A stretch of 64,000 nt of DNA from Akkermansia muciniphila (GTDB taxonomy: Bacteria; Verrucomicrobiota; Verrucomicrobiia; Verrucomicrobiales; Akkermansiaceae), in contig CANQLV010000013.1 of NCBI GenBank assembly GCA_947624785.1, positions 17,791-81,790 on the forward strand, written 5' to 3'. The stretch's first letter is position 1. The number at the start of each line of letters is the position of its first letter. The notes beneath the pieces were generated by a model, which had not been told where the DNA came from, did no database searches, and saw only the letters and a program-made list of their open reading frames with translations. Shown here one piece after another: positions 8,705-17,130 of this stretch. The position numbers were made by a program, and so were the translations under genes.

Positions 8705-10390
8705 CTAATTTTCTTCATCCATGGGGCGGTATTTCACGGCCAGTTTTTCCAGAAGCTTCAGGGCCAGGGCCGCGCGGCTGCGGAAGGATTTGTAGTCCCG
8801 CGGGTCGCAGTCGCTCCAGGCCCGTTCTGCCAGCGCCAGCGCGCGGGGCCACGCCATGTATTCCACCAGCCCCATGTCGTACAGGTATTCCGTCCAGATG
8901 TTGGCCTGGAGTCCGCGCACCCTGGAGGCCTCTTCCGGAGACAGTTCCGGCAGTTCATAGCCGTACACCTGCCTGAGAGGTATCAGGCCCCCGATGGCCT
9001 TCGGCTCCGTGGGAGCAGAAGACTGGTAGTAGTCAAAGTAGAAGTGGGAGCACGGGGACAGAATGACCGGATGCCCCTTTCTAACCGCCGCCGCGGCAAA
9101 GTCATTGCCGCGCCACGCCATGACGAAGATGTGTTTGTCCGCCTCCAGTTCCCCTGCCTCATCCCAGACGATGGCGTCATAACCGTCCTTCCGCACGTAG
9201 TCCGCAATCTGCTGCAGGAAGTCCCGGCTCAGGGCCTTGAGGTCCGTCTCGTTCAGGGCCTTCAAACGGTTCTGGCAGTACCTGCATTTTTTCCATGCTT
9301 CCGCGGATACCTCGTCATGGCCCAGATGAATGGGGGAGCCGGGCGGGAAGACGGCCTTGAGTTCATCCACCACGTCTTTCACGAAGCGGAGCGTTTCCGG
9401 ACGCCCCATGCAGACGGCGTCCCGGCCTTTTTTCCCTTCCACGGGAAAGTCCACCCCGTCGCAGATCAAGTCCCCATAAGCGTGCATGGCCGCATAGGAA
9501 TGGCCGGGAAGGTCTATTTCCGGCACAATGGCGACCTGGCGGCTGCGGGCATAGGCAATGATTTCCCTCATCTGCTCCTGGGTGTAAAAACCGCCGTAGG
9601 TGGCCTCCGGGTCATGCTCCTGAATGGCCAGCTTCACTTCCTGCCAGTTCCATTCCCCGTTGGCCAGCGGCACGCGCCACGCGCTCATGGAGGTGAGAAG
9701 GGGGTATTTTTTAATTTCCATCCGCCAGCCGGGGCCGTCCGTCAGGTGCAGGTGAAGCCGGTTGAGCTTGAAGAGGGACATGGCGTCAATCATGCGCTTG
9801 ACCTCCGCCATGGTGAAGAAGTGGCGGGAGACGTCCAGCATGATGCCCCTCCATTCAAAACGGGGAACGTCCCTGATGGAGAAGACGGGCACGGAGAAGC
9901 CTTCCCCGGTCCGGTTGGCGTTCAGTATCTGGACCATGCTCTGCCACGCGTAGAAGAGGCCCTGGGGGTCAGCCGCATTCAGATGCAGTACGCCCCGCCC
10001 TCCCTGCACGCCTTCCAGACGCGCCTCATATCCTTCTCCCGTTCCCGCCGGGGTCCCTCCCAGGGAGCACACCACGTCCGCAGAATTCCTGTCCCGCGTC
10101 ATGGAAAGCCCGGTCAGGACGCCCTGTGCGTTGAGCACATTCAAGAGGGCTTCCACTGCCGGAGCATCCTTTTCCGGGGCATAAACGGCCAGTCTCAATG
10201 GCAAGAGGACCAGGAAAGAAGCGTCCGACCTGCACTCGGAGGGAGCAGGCAGCAGCACGTCTTCCGCAGGGACGGCATGGCCTTTTTCCACCCCCAGGAA
10301 GGCGGCCATGGCCAGCACAGCCGTCCGCAGGTAAAACCGCCTTCCATTCATCATTCCCGGAATACGGGAACGCCACGAACGTTCTTTCAT
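8705..10390 (-). CDS. Secreted GH20 beta-N-acetylhexosaminidase
   Basis: A 561-residue exo-acting enzyme removing terminal GlcNAc/GalNAc from glycans, in this setting probably mucin O-glycans. It starts with a basic segment and a signal peptide ('LRTAVLAMAAFLGVEKGHA'). A GH20b-like N-terminal domain spans about 45-160. The catalytic TIM barrel runs from about 165 ('PRFEWRGIMLDVSRHFFTM') to 530. The catalytic pair is in 'HLGHDEVSAEAW' (Asp-Glu near residue 355), and 'LNRLHLHLTDGPGWRMEIKK' and 'WTEYLYDM' are further family motifs. Length is normal. A downstream Met (13 or 14) is a possible start with the signal still intact. It is a lone minus-strand gene. Specificity for GlcNAc versus GalNAc cannot be read from the sequence. 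Confidence 0.94.
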   Translation of the reverse strand: MKERSWRSRIPGMMNGRRFYLRTAVLAMAAFLGVEKGHAVPAEDVLLPAPSECRSDASFLVLLPLRLAVYAPEKDAPAVEALLNVLNAQGVLTGLSMTRDRNSADVVCSLGGTPAGTGEGYEARLEGVQGGRGVLHLNAADPQGLFYAWQSMVQILNANRTGEGFSVPVFSIRDVPRFEWRGIMLDVSRHFFTMAEVKRMIDAMSLFKLNRLHLHLTDGPGWRMEIKKYPLLTSMSAWRVPLANGEWNWQEVKLAIQEHDPEATYGGFYTQEQMREIIAYARSRQVAIVPEIDLPGHSYAAMHAYGDLICDGVDFPVEGKKGRDAVCMGRPETLRFVKDVVDELKAVFPPGSPIHLGHDEVSAEAWKKCRYCQNRLKALNETDLKALSRDFLQQIADYVRKDGYDAIVWDEAGELEADKHIFVMAWRGNDFAAAAVRKGHPVILSPCSHFYFDYYQSSAPTEPKAIGGLIPLRQVYGYELPELSPEEASRVRGLQANIWTEYLYDMGLVEYMAWPRALALAERAWSDCDPRDYKSFRSRAALALKLLEKLAVKYRPMDEEN

Positions 10391-10448
10391 ATAAAGCCGG
10401 AAGGCTTGCGGCGCACCATACGCGCTCCGGTACTTCCGGCCCCTATTA

Positions 10449-10480
10449 CAAAAAAAGGCGCGGCCATGTTCAGCCGCGCC
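10449..10480 (-). terminator. Rho-independent terminator after ffh
   Basis: On the minus strand GGCGCGGC pairs with GCCGCGCC around an 8-nt loop, followed by a run of seven T, about 25 bp after the ffh stop. Confidence 0.85.
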
Positions 10481-10502
10481 TCCGGGTCAAATCCGTTTCC
10501 GC

Positions 10503-11942
10503 CTATTTGCGGCCGCCAAAGAGACCGCCCAGGCCTCCTCCAAGCCCCCCAAGGCCTTTCAGGCCGCCAAGACCGCCGCCCATGCCGGGAAGGCCGGGCA
10601 TCCTGCCGCCCTTCCCCTTCATGGCGCCCATCTGTTTCATCATGGCGCCCATCTTGCCCTTGCCGGACATCATCTTGCGCATTTCGGAAAAGTTCTTGAT
10701 GAGCTTGTTCACCTCCATCAGGGAGCGTCCGCAGCCGGCGGCAATGCGGCGGCGGCGGGACGGATTCAGCAGGTTGGGGTTGCTTCGCTCCTTCGCCGTC
10801 ATGGAGAGCACGATGGCTTCCATGTGCTTCATCCTCCTGGGGTCCAGCGCACCGTCCGGAAGCTGCTTCTTGATTTTGCCGAATCCGGGGAGCAGGCCCA
10901 GCAGGCCTTCCAGCGGCCCGAGGTTCTGCATCATTTTCATCTGGTCCAGGAAGTCGTTGAAGTCAAATTTGCCGGACATCATGCGGTCCATGGACTTGGC
11001 CGCCTGTTCCTCGTCAATGCGGGCGGCGGCATGCTCCACCAGCCCCACAATGTCACCCATGCCCAGGATGCGGTCCGCCATACGGCCGGGGACAAAGGGG
11101 CCGAACTGGTCCAGTTTTTCCCCCTCCCCGGAAAATTTGATGGGCTTGCCCGTCACGGAACGCATGGAAAGGGCCGCGCCCCCGCGGGCGTCCCCGTCCA
11201 GCTTGGTCAGGACGATGCCCGTGACGTTCACGGCCCGGTCAAAGGTCTGGGCCACGTTTACGGCCTGCTGGCCCGTGGCGGCGTCCACCACCAGGAGGGT
11301 TTCACGCGGGGAGAGGAAGGCGTGCAGGTGGCGCAGCTCGTCAATCAGGGCTTCATCCACTTCCTGGCGGCCCGCCGTGTCAAAGATCATGACGGTCCCG
11401 TTCTGGGTGCGGGCCCATTCCAGGGCTTCACGCGCCACGGCCACCACGTCCCGGCTGCCGGGAGCGGGCTTGTACACGGGCACTTCTATCTGTTCCGCCA
11501 GCGTAGCCAGCTGGTCCACGGCGGCGGGGCGCACCAGGTCGCAGGCCACCAGCAGGGGGCGGCGCCCTTCGTTTTTCAGGCGCAGGGCCAGCTTCGCGCT
11601 GGTGGTGGTTTTACCGGCGCCGTTCAGGCCCACCACCATGATTCTGGCGGGGTCCGTCAGGTCCAGCCCCACGGCGTCGCCGCCCAGCAGGGAAGCGATT
11701 TCATCACGGAAGATTTTGACGATCTGCTCTCCGGGCTTGATGGATTTAAACACTTCCTGCCCCATGGCCCGTTCCTTCACGCGGCCGATGAAATCCCTGG
11801 CCACGCCGAACTCCACGTCCGCTTCCAGCAACGCCATCCGGATGTCGCGCAGGGCGTCCGCAATGTTCTTTTCAGAAATCTTGCCCAGGCCGCGCAGCCG
11901 CCGGAACGTGTTATCCAGTTTATCTGCTAAAAGTGAAAACAT
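10503..11942 (-). CDS. ffh: Signal recognition particle GTPase Ffh
   Basis: The protein part of the SRP, which binds signal sequences on ribosomes and delivers them to FtsY at the membrane. Length is 479 residues from MFSLLADKLDNTF. The N domain covers about 1-90. The G domain has P-loop 'GLNGAGKTTTSAKLA', 'DTAGRQEVDEALIDEL' and 'TKLDGDARGG'. The methionine-rich M domain follows from about 310 and ends in an unusually long Gly/Met/Leu tail (repeats like 'GGLGG'). The tracked start is 21 codons upstream with no similarity to the family. A strong terminator follows. Divergent from nadA; no SRP RNA gene recognised in the window. Confidence 0.97.
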   Translation of the reverse strand: MFSLLADKLDNTFRRLRGLGKISEKNIADALRDIRMALLEADVEFGVARDFIGRVKERAMGQEVFKSIKPGEQIVKIFRDEIASLLGGDAVGLDLTDPARIMVVGLNGAGKTTTSAKLALRLKNEGRRPLLVACDLVRPAAVDQLATLAEQIEVPVYKPAPGSRDVVAVAREALEWARTQNGTVMIFDTAGRQEVDEALIDELRHLHAFLSPRETLLVVDAATGQQAVNVAQTFDRAVNVTGIVLTKLDGDARGGAALSMRSVTGKPIKFSGEGEKLDQFGPFVPGRMADRILGMGDIVGLVEHAAARIDEEQAAKSMDRMMSGKFDFNDFLDQMKMMQNLGPLEGLLGLLPGFGKIKKQLPDGALDPRRMKHMEAIVLSMTAKERSNPNLLNPSRRRRIAAGCGRSLMEVNKLIKNFSEMRKMMSGKGKMGAMMKQMGAMKGKGGRMPGLPGMGGGLGGLKGLGGLGGGLGGLFGGRK

Positions 11943-12053
11943 AATCGTATGGTGCGCCAGACTGTGCCACAATTCCCCGCCCCCGTCAACAAGTGCGCCC
12001 TGCATGGGACATGATGCTTGACTTGCCGGGGGCTTCCCCCCATCTTTTCCCGC

Positions 12054-12989
12054 ATGGCACCCTTTGACCTGAAAGAGGAAATTTTACGCCTGAAAAAAGA
12101 ACGCAACGCCATTATTCTGGCGCACAGCTACCAGACCGGAGACATCCAGGACATGGCCGACTACGTGGGCGATTCCCTGGGGCTGGCCTACAAGGCGCAG
12201 AATACGGATTGCGACGTGATTGCCTTCTGCGGCGTCCATTTCATGGCGGAGACCGCCAAAATCCTCAATCCGGACAAAACCGTCATCCTGCCGGACGCGG
12301 ACGCCGGCTGCTCCCTGGAAGCTTCCTGCGACGCCGGGGAACTGGAAGCCTTTCTGAAGGCAAACGCCGACAAGAATTATTACGTGGTGGCGTACGTGAA
12401 CTGCTCCATCGGCGTCAAGGCGCTGGCGGACGTGATCGTCACTTCCGGGAACGCCGTGAAGATCGTGTCCCAGGCTCCGGAGGGCCGCCCCGTCCTGTTC
12501 GTGCCTGACCAGAACCTGGGCGCCTGGGTAGGCCGCCAGCTGGCCCGCCCCATGGAGTTATGGAACGGGGCCTGCCACGTGCACATGGAGTTCACGCGGG
12601 ACCAGATTCTGGCCCTGAAAGAAAAGCACCCCGGCGCGCCGGTGGTGGCCCACCCGGAATGCACGGAGGCCGTGCGCCTGCTGGCGGACCACATCTGCTC
12701 CACGGAGAAGATGATTCCCTACTGCACGGAAAGCCCTGCCTCCTCCTTCATCATCGTCACGGAATCCGGCATCCTGCACCGCCTGCGCAAGCTGGTGCCG
12801 GGCAAGGAGTTCATTCCCGCCCCCACGGAGCAGTGCTCCTGCAGCACCTGCCCGTACATGAAGATGAACACGCTGGAAAAACTGTACCTGGCCCTGCGGG
12901 ACCTTTCTCCCGCCGTGGAACTGCCGGAAGACCTGCGCAAGAGGGCGGAAGCCCCGCTGCTGCGCATGCTGGAGCAGTCCAAATCCTGA
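12054..12989 (+). CDS. nadA: Quinolinate synthase A
   Basis: Makes quinolinate from iminoaspartate and dihydroxyacetone phosphate in de novo NAD synthesis, using a [4Fe-4S] cluster. The 311-residue protein starts MAPFDLKEEI; the tracked N-terminal 12 codons are not conserved. Marks include 'AIILAHSYQTGDIQDMADY', 'GDSLGLAYKA', 'CGVHFMAETAKILNP', 'YVNCSIGVKALADV' and the C-terminal 'CSCSTCPYMKMNTLEKLYL'; cysteines in the third, fourth and fifth of these match the cluster ligands. It is followed within 16 bp by the MidA-like gene, so the two may be co-transcribed. nadB and nadC are not in the window. Confidence 0.97.
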   Translation: MAPFDLKEEILRLKKERNAIILAHSYQTGDIQDMADYVGDSLGLAYKAQNTDCDVIAFCGVHFMAETAKILNPDKTVILPDADAGCSLEASCDAGELEAFLKANADKNYYVVAYVNCSIGVKALADVIVTSGNAVKIVSQAPEGRPVLFVPDQNLGAWVGRQLARPMELWNGACHVHMEFTRDQILALKEKHPGAPVVAHPECTEAVRLLADHICSTEKMIPYCTESPASSFIIVTESGILHRLRKLVPGKEFIPAPTEQCSCSTCPYMKMNTLEKLYLALRDLSPAVELPEDLRKRAEAPLLRMLEQSKS

Positions 12990-13004
12990 CCCGTTTTCCC
13001 CCGC

Positions 13005-14003
13005 ATGATACGCCTTTCCGACCACATCGCGGCCGCCGGCGGCTGGCTTTCCCTGGAAGCCTTCATGCAGCTGGCCCTGCACCACCCGCAGGAGGGGTAT
13101 TATTCCTCCTCCATTGAAAATATCGGGAGCCGCGGGGATTTTTCCACCACCCCCACGCTTTCCCCCATTCTGGCGAAAGCCGTCGCCGCGCGCTGGAAGG
13201 AGGCCTGCGCCCGTTGCGGCAGGCGGCTGCCCCTGCTGGAGATAGGCGCCGGGTCCGGAGCCCTGGCCGTCAAGATCCTGGAGCAGCTGGGATTCTGGAA
13301 CCGCCTGAACACGGATTACGTAATCGTGGAGGCTTCCCCAAAACTGCGCGAATTCCAGCACCTGCTGCTGGGAAGCCAGGCCAAGATTTATTCCACCATG
13401 GAGAAGGCTCTGAAGCATTGCGGCGGCAAGGCCTTCATTTTTTCCAACGAGCTGGTGGACGCCTTCCCGGCCCGCGTGTTCGAATACACGGAACAGGGCT
13501 GGCGGGAAGCGGGGCTTACCGTCAAGGACGGAGCCGTGCGGGAGGAATTGCGCCCCGTCCGTCAACAGCCGCTTTTTTCCCACATGCTGGAATATGATTC
13601 CCAGCCGGGGCAGCGCCTGGAGATTCACGATTCCTACGCGCGCTGGTTCACCGGCTGGCTGCCCTTCTGGAACATGGGCGTCATGACGGTCATCGACTAC
13701 GGGGACGAAATGGAGCGGCTGTACTACCGCCGCCCCCAGGGTTCCCTGCGCGGGTATAAAGGCCACCAGGTGCTGACCGGAGAGGAACTGTACCGGCACC
13801 CCGGCCTCACGGACCTGACCTGCGACGTGAATTTTACGGACCTGCTGGAGCTTTCCCGCAATTGCCTGGGGGATACGGTCACCCTGATGACCCAGCGGGA
13901 CTACCTGCTCCCTTACGCGGAGGACACGCCGCAGGACGCCTTCCTGACGGACGAACACGGCGCAGGCGGCCATTTCCATGTGCTGATTCAGGAGCGGCTG
14001 TAA
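13005..14003 (+). CDS. MidA/NDUFAF7-family SAM-dependent methyltransferase
   Basis: A 332-residue class I methyltransferase of the family (formerly DUF185) that includes mitochondrial NDUFAF7, which methylates an arginine of a complex I subunit. 'HHPQEGYYSSSIENIGSRGD' and 'GDFSTTPTLSPI' are typical N-terminal motifs. 'LLEIGAGSGALAVKIL' is the SAM-binding loop and 'FSNELVDAFPARVFEY' the family's signature. The gene closely follows nadA and lies, after a 750-bp gap, upstream of nuoB and nuoC. That position is suggestive of complex I maturation, but the bacterial substrate is not established. Confidence 0.87.
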   Translation: MIRLSDHIAAAGGWLSLEAFMQLALHHPQEGYYSSSIENIGSRGDFSTTPTLSPILAKAVAARWKEACARCGRRLPLLEIGAGSGALAVKILEQLGFWNRLNTDYVIVEASPKLREFQHLLLGSQAKIYSTMEKALKHCGGKAFIFSNELVDAFPARVFEYTEQGWREAGLTVKDGAVREELRPVRQQPLFSHMLEYDSQPGQRLEIHDSYARWFTGWLPFWNMGVMTVIDYGDEMERLYYRRPQGSLRGYKGHQVLTGEELYRHPGLTDLTCDVNFTDLLELSRNCLGDTVTLMTQRDYLLPYAEDTPQDAFLTDEHGAGGHFHVLIQERL

Positions 14004-14750
14004 GGTTGCCGCAGCGTGACCATTGAACAGAATTGCCGTCGCTGCGTTCCGGATAAGTTCGGGTACGAAGGCCAGGTGTCCTTCGCTCCCGGGGGAGGGT
14101 GTCTTTCAGCCAAACTGTGGAATATTGCCCTTTTTCCGTGCCCTTCTGATGACGTGCCCTGGGAATAAGGGGTTGATTCGTTCGCGTTGCAGGCCTCTCT
14201 CTCCCTGCGGGCTTCATGCTTGCATTCCGTCCAAACGGGTTTCCCCGGTTTCCCTGCCCTTGTAAATAATCCCTACTCCCCGGAACAGGGAGAGCCGCGG
14301 ATAACGCCTCCGCCGCTTTCACCAAAAGCCCCTTCCCCCAGAAACCTCATGGGGGAATAGCGCCCAACCCTATTTTGCCTTTAAAGACGGCAATTCCATG
14401 AGGCGTTCATGCTCAATGCCCGCCGGATTTTCTTCCAGCTTCCTGTCATAAAATTTTCTCCTTTTTGAACGCAAGCCCCCAACCGGGACTCTAACCTGCA
14501 TCAGTAACAAACCGGGCGGCGGGAGGTAGAGAGACCGCCACCCATTATGGGGAGTTCTGAGTTTCATAGGTAATATAGTTGGATAAAAACCCGCACGGGG
14601 GAGACCCTGTGCGGGTTTATTCATCCCCGCTCCGGAGCGCCCGGAAAACAGGGCCGGAGCAGGCCGCAGAAAATCATGGCTGAATCAAATTAAGGCTTGA
14701 GAGTTGAAGGCATCTCGCTAATCTGGCTTCAGCAAGAATCATCTGTTATC
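14004..14750. other. Long intergenic region before nuoB; no gene recognised
   Basis: About 750 bp without a convincing coding frame; the short ORFs in the track here lack family features. It contains several GC-rich hairpins (for example CGAAGG/CCTTCG near 14079) and, at its end, a strong terminator-like stem at 14585-14618. A leader or non-coding RNA is possible; I checked by eye for tRNA, RNase P and tmRNA landmarks and saw none. Confidence 0.5.
14585..14618 (+). terminator. Strong terminator-like hairpin upstream of nuoB
   Basis: AAACCCGCAC pairs with GTGCGGGTTT around a GA-rich loop, with T-rich flanks on both strands. No gene directly ends at it, so it may close an unannotated transcript or act as an attenuator for nuoB. 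Confidence 0.55.
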
Positions 14751-15332
14751 ATGGTCACCACGAACGAACCGAATGTTTACGAAACAGGAGTACTGGACTC
14801 CAACGCGGAAGGCAATTTTGTCTACACCACCCTGGACGCCGCCATCAACTGGATTCGTAAAAATTCCCTCTGGCCCATGCCGATGGGGCTTTCCTGTTGC
14901 GCCATCGAGTTCATGGCCGTGGCCTGCTCCCGGTATGACCTTTCCCGCTTCGGTTCGGAAGTGACGCGTTTTTCCCCCCGCCAGGCGGACGTGATGATCG
15001 TGGCCGGCACCGTCACCTATAAGATGGCCCTGGCCGTCCGCCGTATCTGGGACCAGATGCCGGAACCCAAGTGGTGCATCGCCATGGGCGCGTGCGCCTC
15101 CACCGGCGGCATGTTCCGCTCCTATTCCGTGCTCCAGGGCGTGGACAAGATTATCCCCGTGGATGTTTACATTTCCGGCTGCCCTCCCCGCCCTGAGGCC
15201 ATTCTGGAAGCCCTGCTTACCCTCCGCAAGAAGCTGGACACCCAGCAGCCCGCACGCACGTTCTTCAAGAAGGAGGAACCGCGCGAAGCCAACGCCCCCG
15301 TGCCGGTCGAGACGGAAATGCCCCTCGAATAA
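14751..15332 (+). CDS. nuoB: NADH-quinone oxidoreductase subunit B
   Basis: The peripheral-arm subunit that binds cluster N2 next to the quinone site of complex I. From [10 protein letters not shown] it has 193 residues. The cluster ligands are visible in '[11 protein letters not shown]' (paired cysteines), '[12 protein letters not shown]' and '[13 protein letters not shown]'. The C-terminal 30 residues are a charged extension. The tracked ORF begins 18 codons upstream, without conservation. nuoC follows 48 bp downstream, but no nuoA precedes and no nuoD follows, so the pair is separated from the rest of the complex genes. Confidence 0.96.
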   Translation: MVTTNEPNVYETGVLDSNAEGNFVYTTLDAAINWIRKNSLWPMPMGLSCCAIEFMAVACSRYDLSRFGSEVTRFSPRQADVMIVAGTVTYKMALAVRRIWDQMPEPKWCIAMGACASTGGMFRSYSVLQGVDKIIPVDVYISGCPPRPEAILEALLTLRKKLDTQQPARTFFKKEEPREANAPVPVETEMPLE

Positions 15333-15380
15333 CCCTTTCCGACCGCTTTATTCCATTCCATCTTTTACCATTTCTTCTCC

Positions 15381-15965
15381 ATGCCTTCTCTAGAATCACA
15401 GATCAAGACCGCCGCAGACAACGCCCAGAACCGCTTTGGGAAAGACGTCATCACGGACCGCTACGAGTTCCGCGGCGACATCACGCTGACCGTCGCGCGC
15501 CATGCCGTGGCGGACGTCGTCCGCTGGCTGCGGGATTCCGCCGGGTTTGACATGATGGTGAACCTCTGCTCCGTGGACAACATGGGGGAAAGCCCCCGCT
15601 TTGAAGTCAATTATACGCTGACGCAGGCGGAAACGGGCGTGAACCTGAGCCTCAAGACGAAGGTGGACGACGGAGAGGAAGTGCCCAGCGTCACGGAAAT
15701 CTTCCAATCCGCCAACTGGCACGAGCGTGAAGTATGGGACCTGATGGGCATCAAGTTCTCCGGCCACCCGGATTTGCGCCGCATTCTGATGTGGGAAGGC
15801 TATCCTTATTTCCCCCTGCGAAAGGATTTCCCCGTTCAGGGCGTACCTACTGAACTGCCGGGCGTCGCCTTCACGGAGGCGGCCCCCACCCAGGGAGCGC
15901 CGTTCGCCACGGAACAGGGCCGCTGCCCCAGCGCCTGCCGCGAACCCCGGTCCCATAAATTCTAG
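15381..15965 (+). CDS. nuoC: NADH-quinone oxidoreductase subunit C
   Basis: A 194-residue peripheral subunit of complex I, bridging to NuoD. The signature 'HEREVWDLMGIKFSGHPDLR' followed by 'RILMWEGYPYFPLRKDFP' is fully present. The N-terminal half carries the usual 'FDMMVNLCSVDNMG' and 'FEVNYTL' strands. It is followed by a lipoprotein gene instead of nuoD, and the last 30 residues (TQGAPFATEQGRC...) are not a NuoD fusion. It probably shares a transcript with nuoB. Confidence 0.94.
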   Translation: MPSLESQIKTAADNAQNRFGKDVITDRYEFRGDITLTVARHAVADVVRWLRDSAGFDMMVNLCSVDNMGESPRFEVNYTLTQAETGVNLSLKTKVDDGEEVPSVTEIFQSANWHEREVWDLMGIKFSGHPDLRRILMWEGYPYFPLRKDFPVQGVPTELPGVAFTEAAPTQGAPFATEQGRCPSACREPRSHKF

Positions 15966-16000
15966 CCCATTTTCCAGCCCCGCAAGGCGGGGTCCCTCCC

Positions 16001-16810
16001 ATGACCCGACTCCCCCTCATCCTGCCCGTATGTATCATCAGCCTGCTCAGCGGCTGCCAGGACGCCAACCCGGCAGAGCGGGAATGGAAGGACCAGTTAT
16101 ATAAAAACCTGGCGATCGTGGGAGCCAGAAACTGGATTGTCATTGCGGAGTCCTCCTTCCCGGCCTATACGGGAGCCGGCATCAAGACCATGGTCTCCGA
16201 CAAGACGTCCGATGAAGTGCTTCTGGACGTGCTGAACATGCTGGAGGAGGAAGCCCACGTGGTGCCCCGCATCATGATCAGCTCGGAATTGCGCAGTGTT
16301 ACGGAGGATTACGCCCCCGGCATCAAGCGCTACCGCAACAATATCAATAAAATGCTTCCGGGCCGCCAGCATTTTGAATTGATGAGCCGCACGATCAATT
16401 CCCTGATCGAAGACGCCGCCAAGCAGTTCAACGTGCTGGTTATCAAGACCAAGACGTCCCTCCCCTATTCCAATATTTACATTGAACTTGATTCCGGTTA
16501 CTGGAATTCGGAATCGGAGACGGCGCTCCGCAAATCCCTGGAGGCCAAGGATGCGGTCAACCGCCGCGCGGCCCAGGACAGGGTGCTGGACGTGCCCCTC
16601 ACGCCGGGAGCCGCACCCGCGCCGCAAGACCGCAAGGAGAATCCGCCGGCGCCCGGCGCGCCCGCCTCCACTCCCACGGACAATCTGCCGGAGCTTCCGA
16701 GGGAAAACCGCCAGCCGGCCTCCCCCGCCGGGAACCAGGCGCCCGGCGTGCCCCCGCCGCCCATCAGGGATCCGCTGGGCGGGAAGACCGCCATTGCCAG
16801 ATTTTCATGA
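16001..16810 (+). CDS. Lipoprotein with RbsD/FucU-like domain
   Basis: A 269-residue exported protein with lipobox 'LLSGC' (Cys19). Residues 38-180 recall RbsD/FucU sugar mutarotases: 'GARNWIVIAESSFPAYTGAG', then a central helix and 'VPRIMISSELRSVTEDYAPG', ending in 'LVIKTKTSLPYSNIYIELD'. The usual family is cytosolic, so a lipid-anchored copy is odd. The last 80 residues are proline-rich and look disordered, perhaps a cell-envelope spacer. Its stop codon overlaps the start of the RNase III-like gene (ATGA). The domain call is by eye and should be treated as moderate. Confidence 0.6.
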   Translation: MTRLPLILPVCIISLLSGCQDANPAEREWKDQLYKNLAIVGARNWIVIAESSFPAYTGAGIKTMVSDKTSDEVLLDVLNMLEEEAHVVPRIMISSELRSVTEDYAPGIKRYRNNINKMLPGRQHFELMSRTINSLIEDAAKQFNVLVIKTKTSLPYSNIYIELDSGYWNSESETALRKSLEAKDAVNRRAAQDRVLDVPLTPGAAPAPQDRKENPPAPGAPASTPTDNLPELPRENRQPASPAGNQAPGVPPPPIRDPLGGKTAIARFS

Positions 16811-17118
16811 ACCATCATATGGACAAGGCCACAGAAGAACGCCTCCGCGTGGAGGCATGGGTAGGGGACGCCATTCTGGCGCTGTACGTCAGGGAATGGA
16901 TTCTGGCGGAGGAAGGAGCGATCAACGGAAAGCTTTTCATCGAGTTCACCAGCAATGATTTCCTGCGCCGCACCGGCAACGCCACAGGCGTGGAAGCGGA
17001 AATAGGCCGCACCTTCAAGGCAGGCGGCCTGGAAGCGGCCTACGCCTGGATTGAGCACCATTTGAAGCCCCGCATGGAGGAACGCTGGCACACCCTGCGC
17101 AGAAAAGCCCTCCGGTAG
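16807..17118 (+). CDS. Stand-alone RNase III-like (mini-III type) protein
   Basis: A 103-residue protein whose core 'VEAWVGDAILALYVREWI' matches the RNase III signature (LxxxGDAxLxLxVxxxL) with the acidic residue pair of the first helix. 'FTSNDFLRRTGNATGVEAEI' and 'LEAAYAWIEHHL' match later helices, including the expected region around the second acidic pair, though the canonical ExxxD is not evident to me. No dsRNA-binding domain follows, as in Mini-III, which processes 23S rRNA in Firmicutes. Whether it is active is uncertain. It is translationally coupled to the upstream lipoprotein and is followed closely by the MenE-like gene. Confidence 0.65.
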   Translation: MNHHMDKATEERLRVEAWVGDAILALYVREWILAEEGAINGKLFIEFTSNDFLRRTGNATGVEAEIGRTFKAGGLEAAYAWIEHHLKPRMEERWHTLRRKALR

Positions 17119-17130
17119 CCTGCCGCCGCC

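Noticed and set aside
8441-10699. 752-residue plus ORF opposite GH20
   Set aside because: Antisense shadow of the GH20 gene.
10198-12021. 607-residue plus ORF, and 10824-11930, opposite ffh
   Set aside because: Antisense shadows of ffh; serine/arginine-rich or His/Gly-rich.
14370-14624. 84-residue minus ORF
   Set aside because: Crosses the terminator-like hairpin at 14585-14618 and has no recognisable features.
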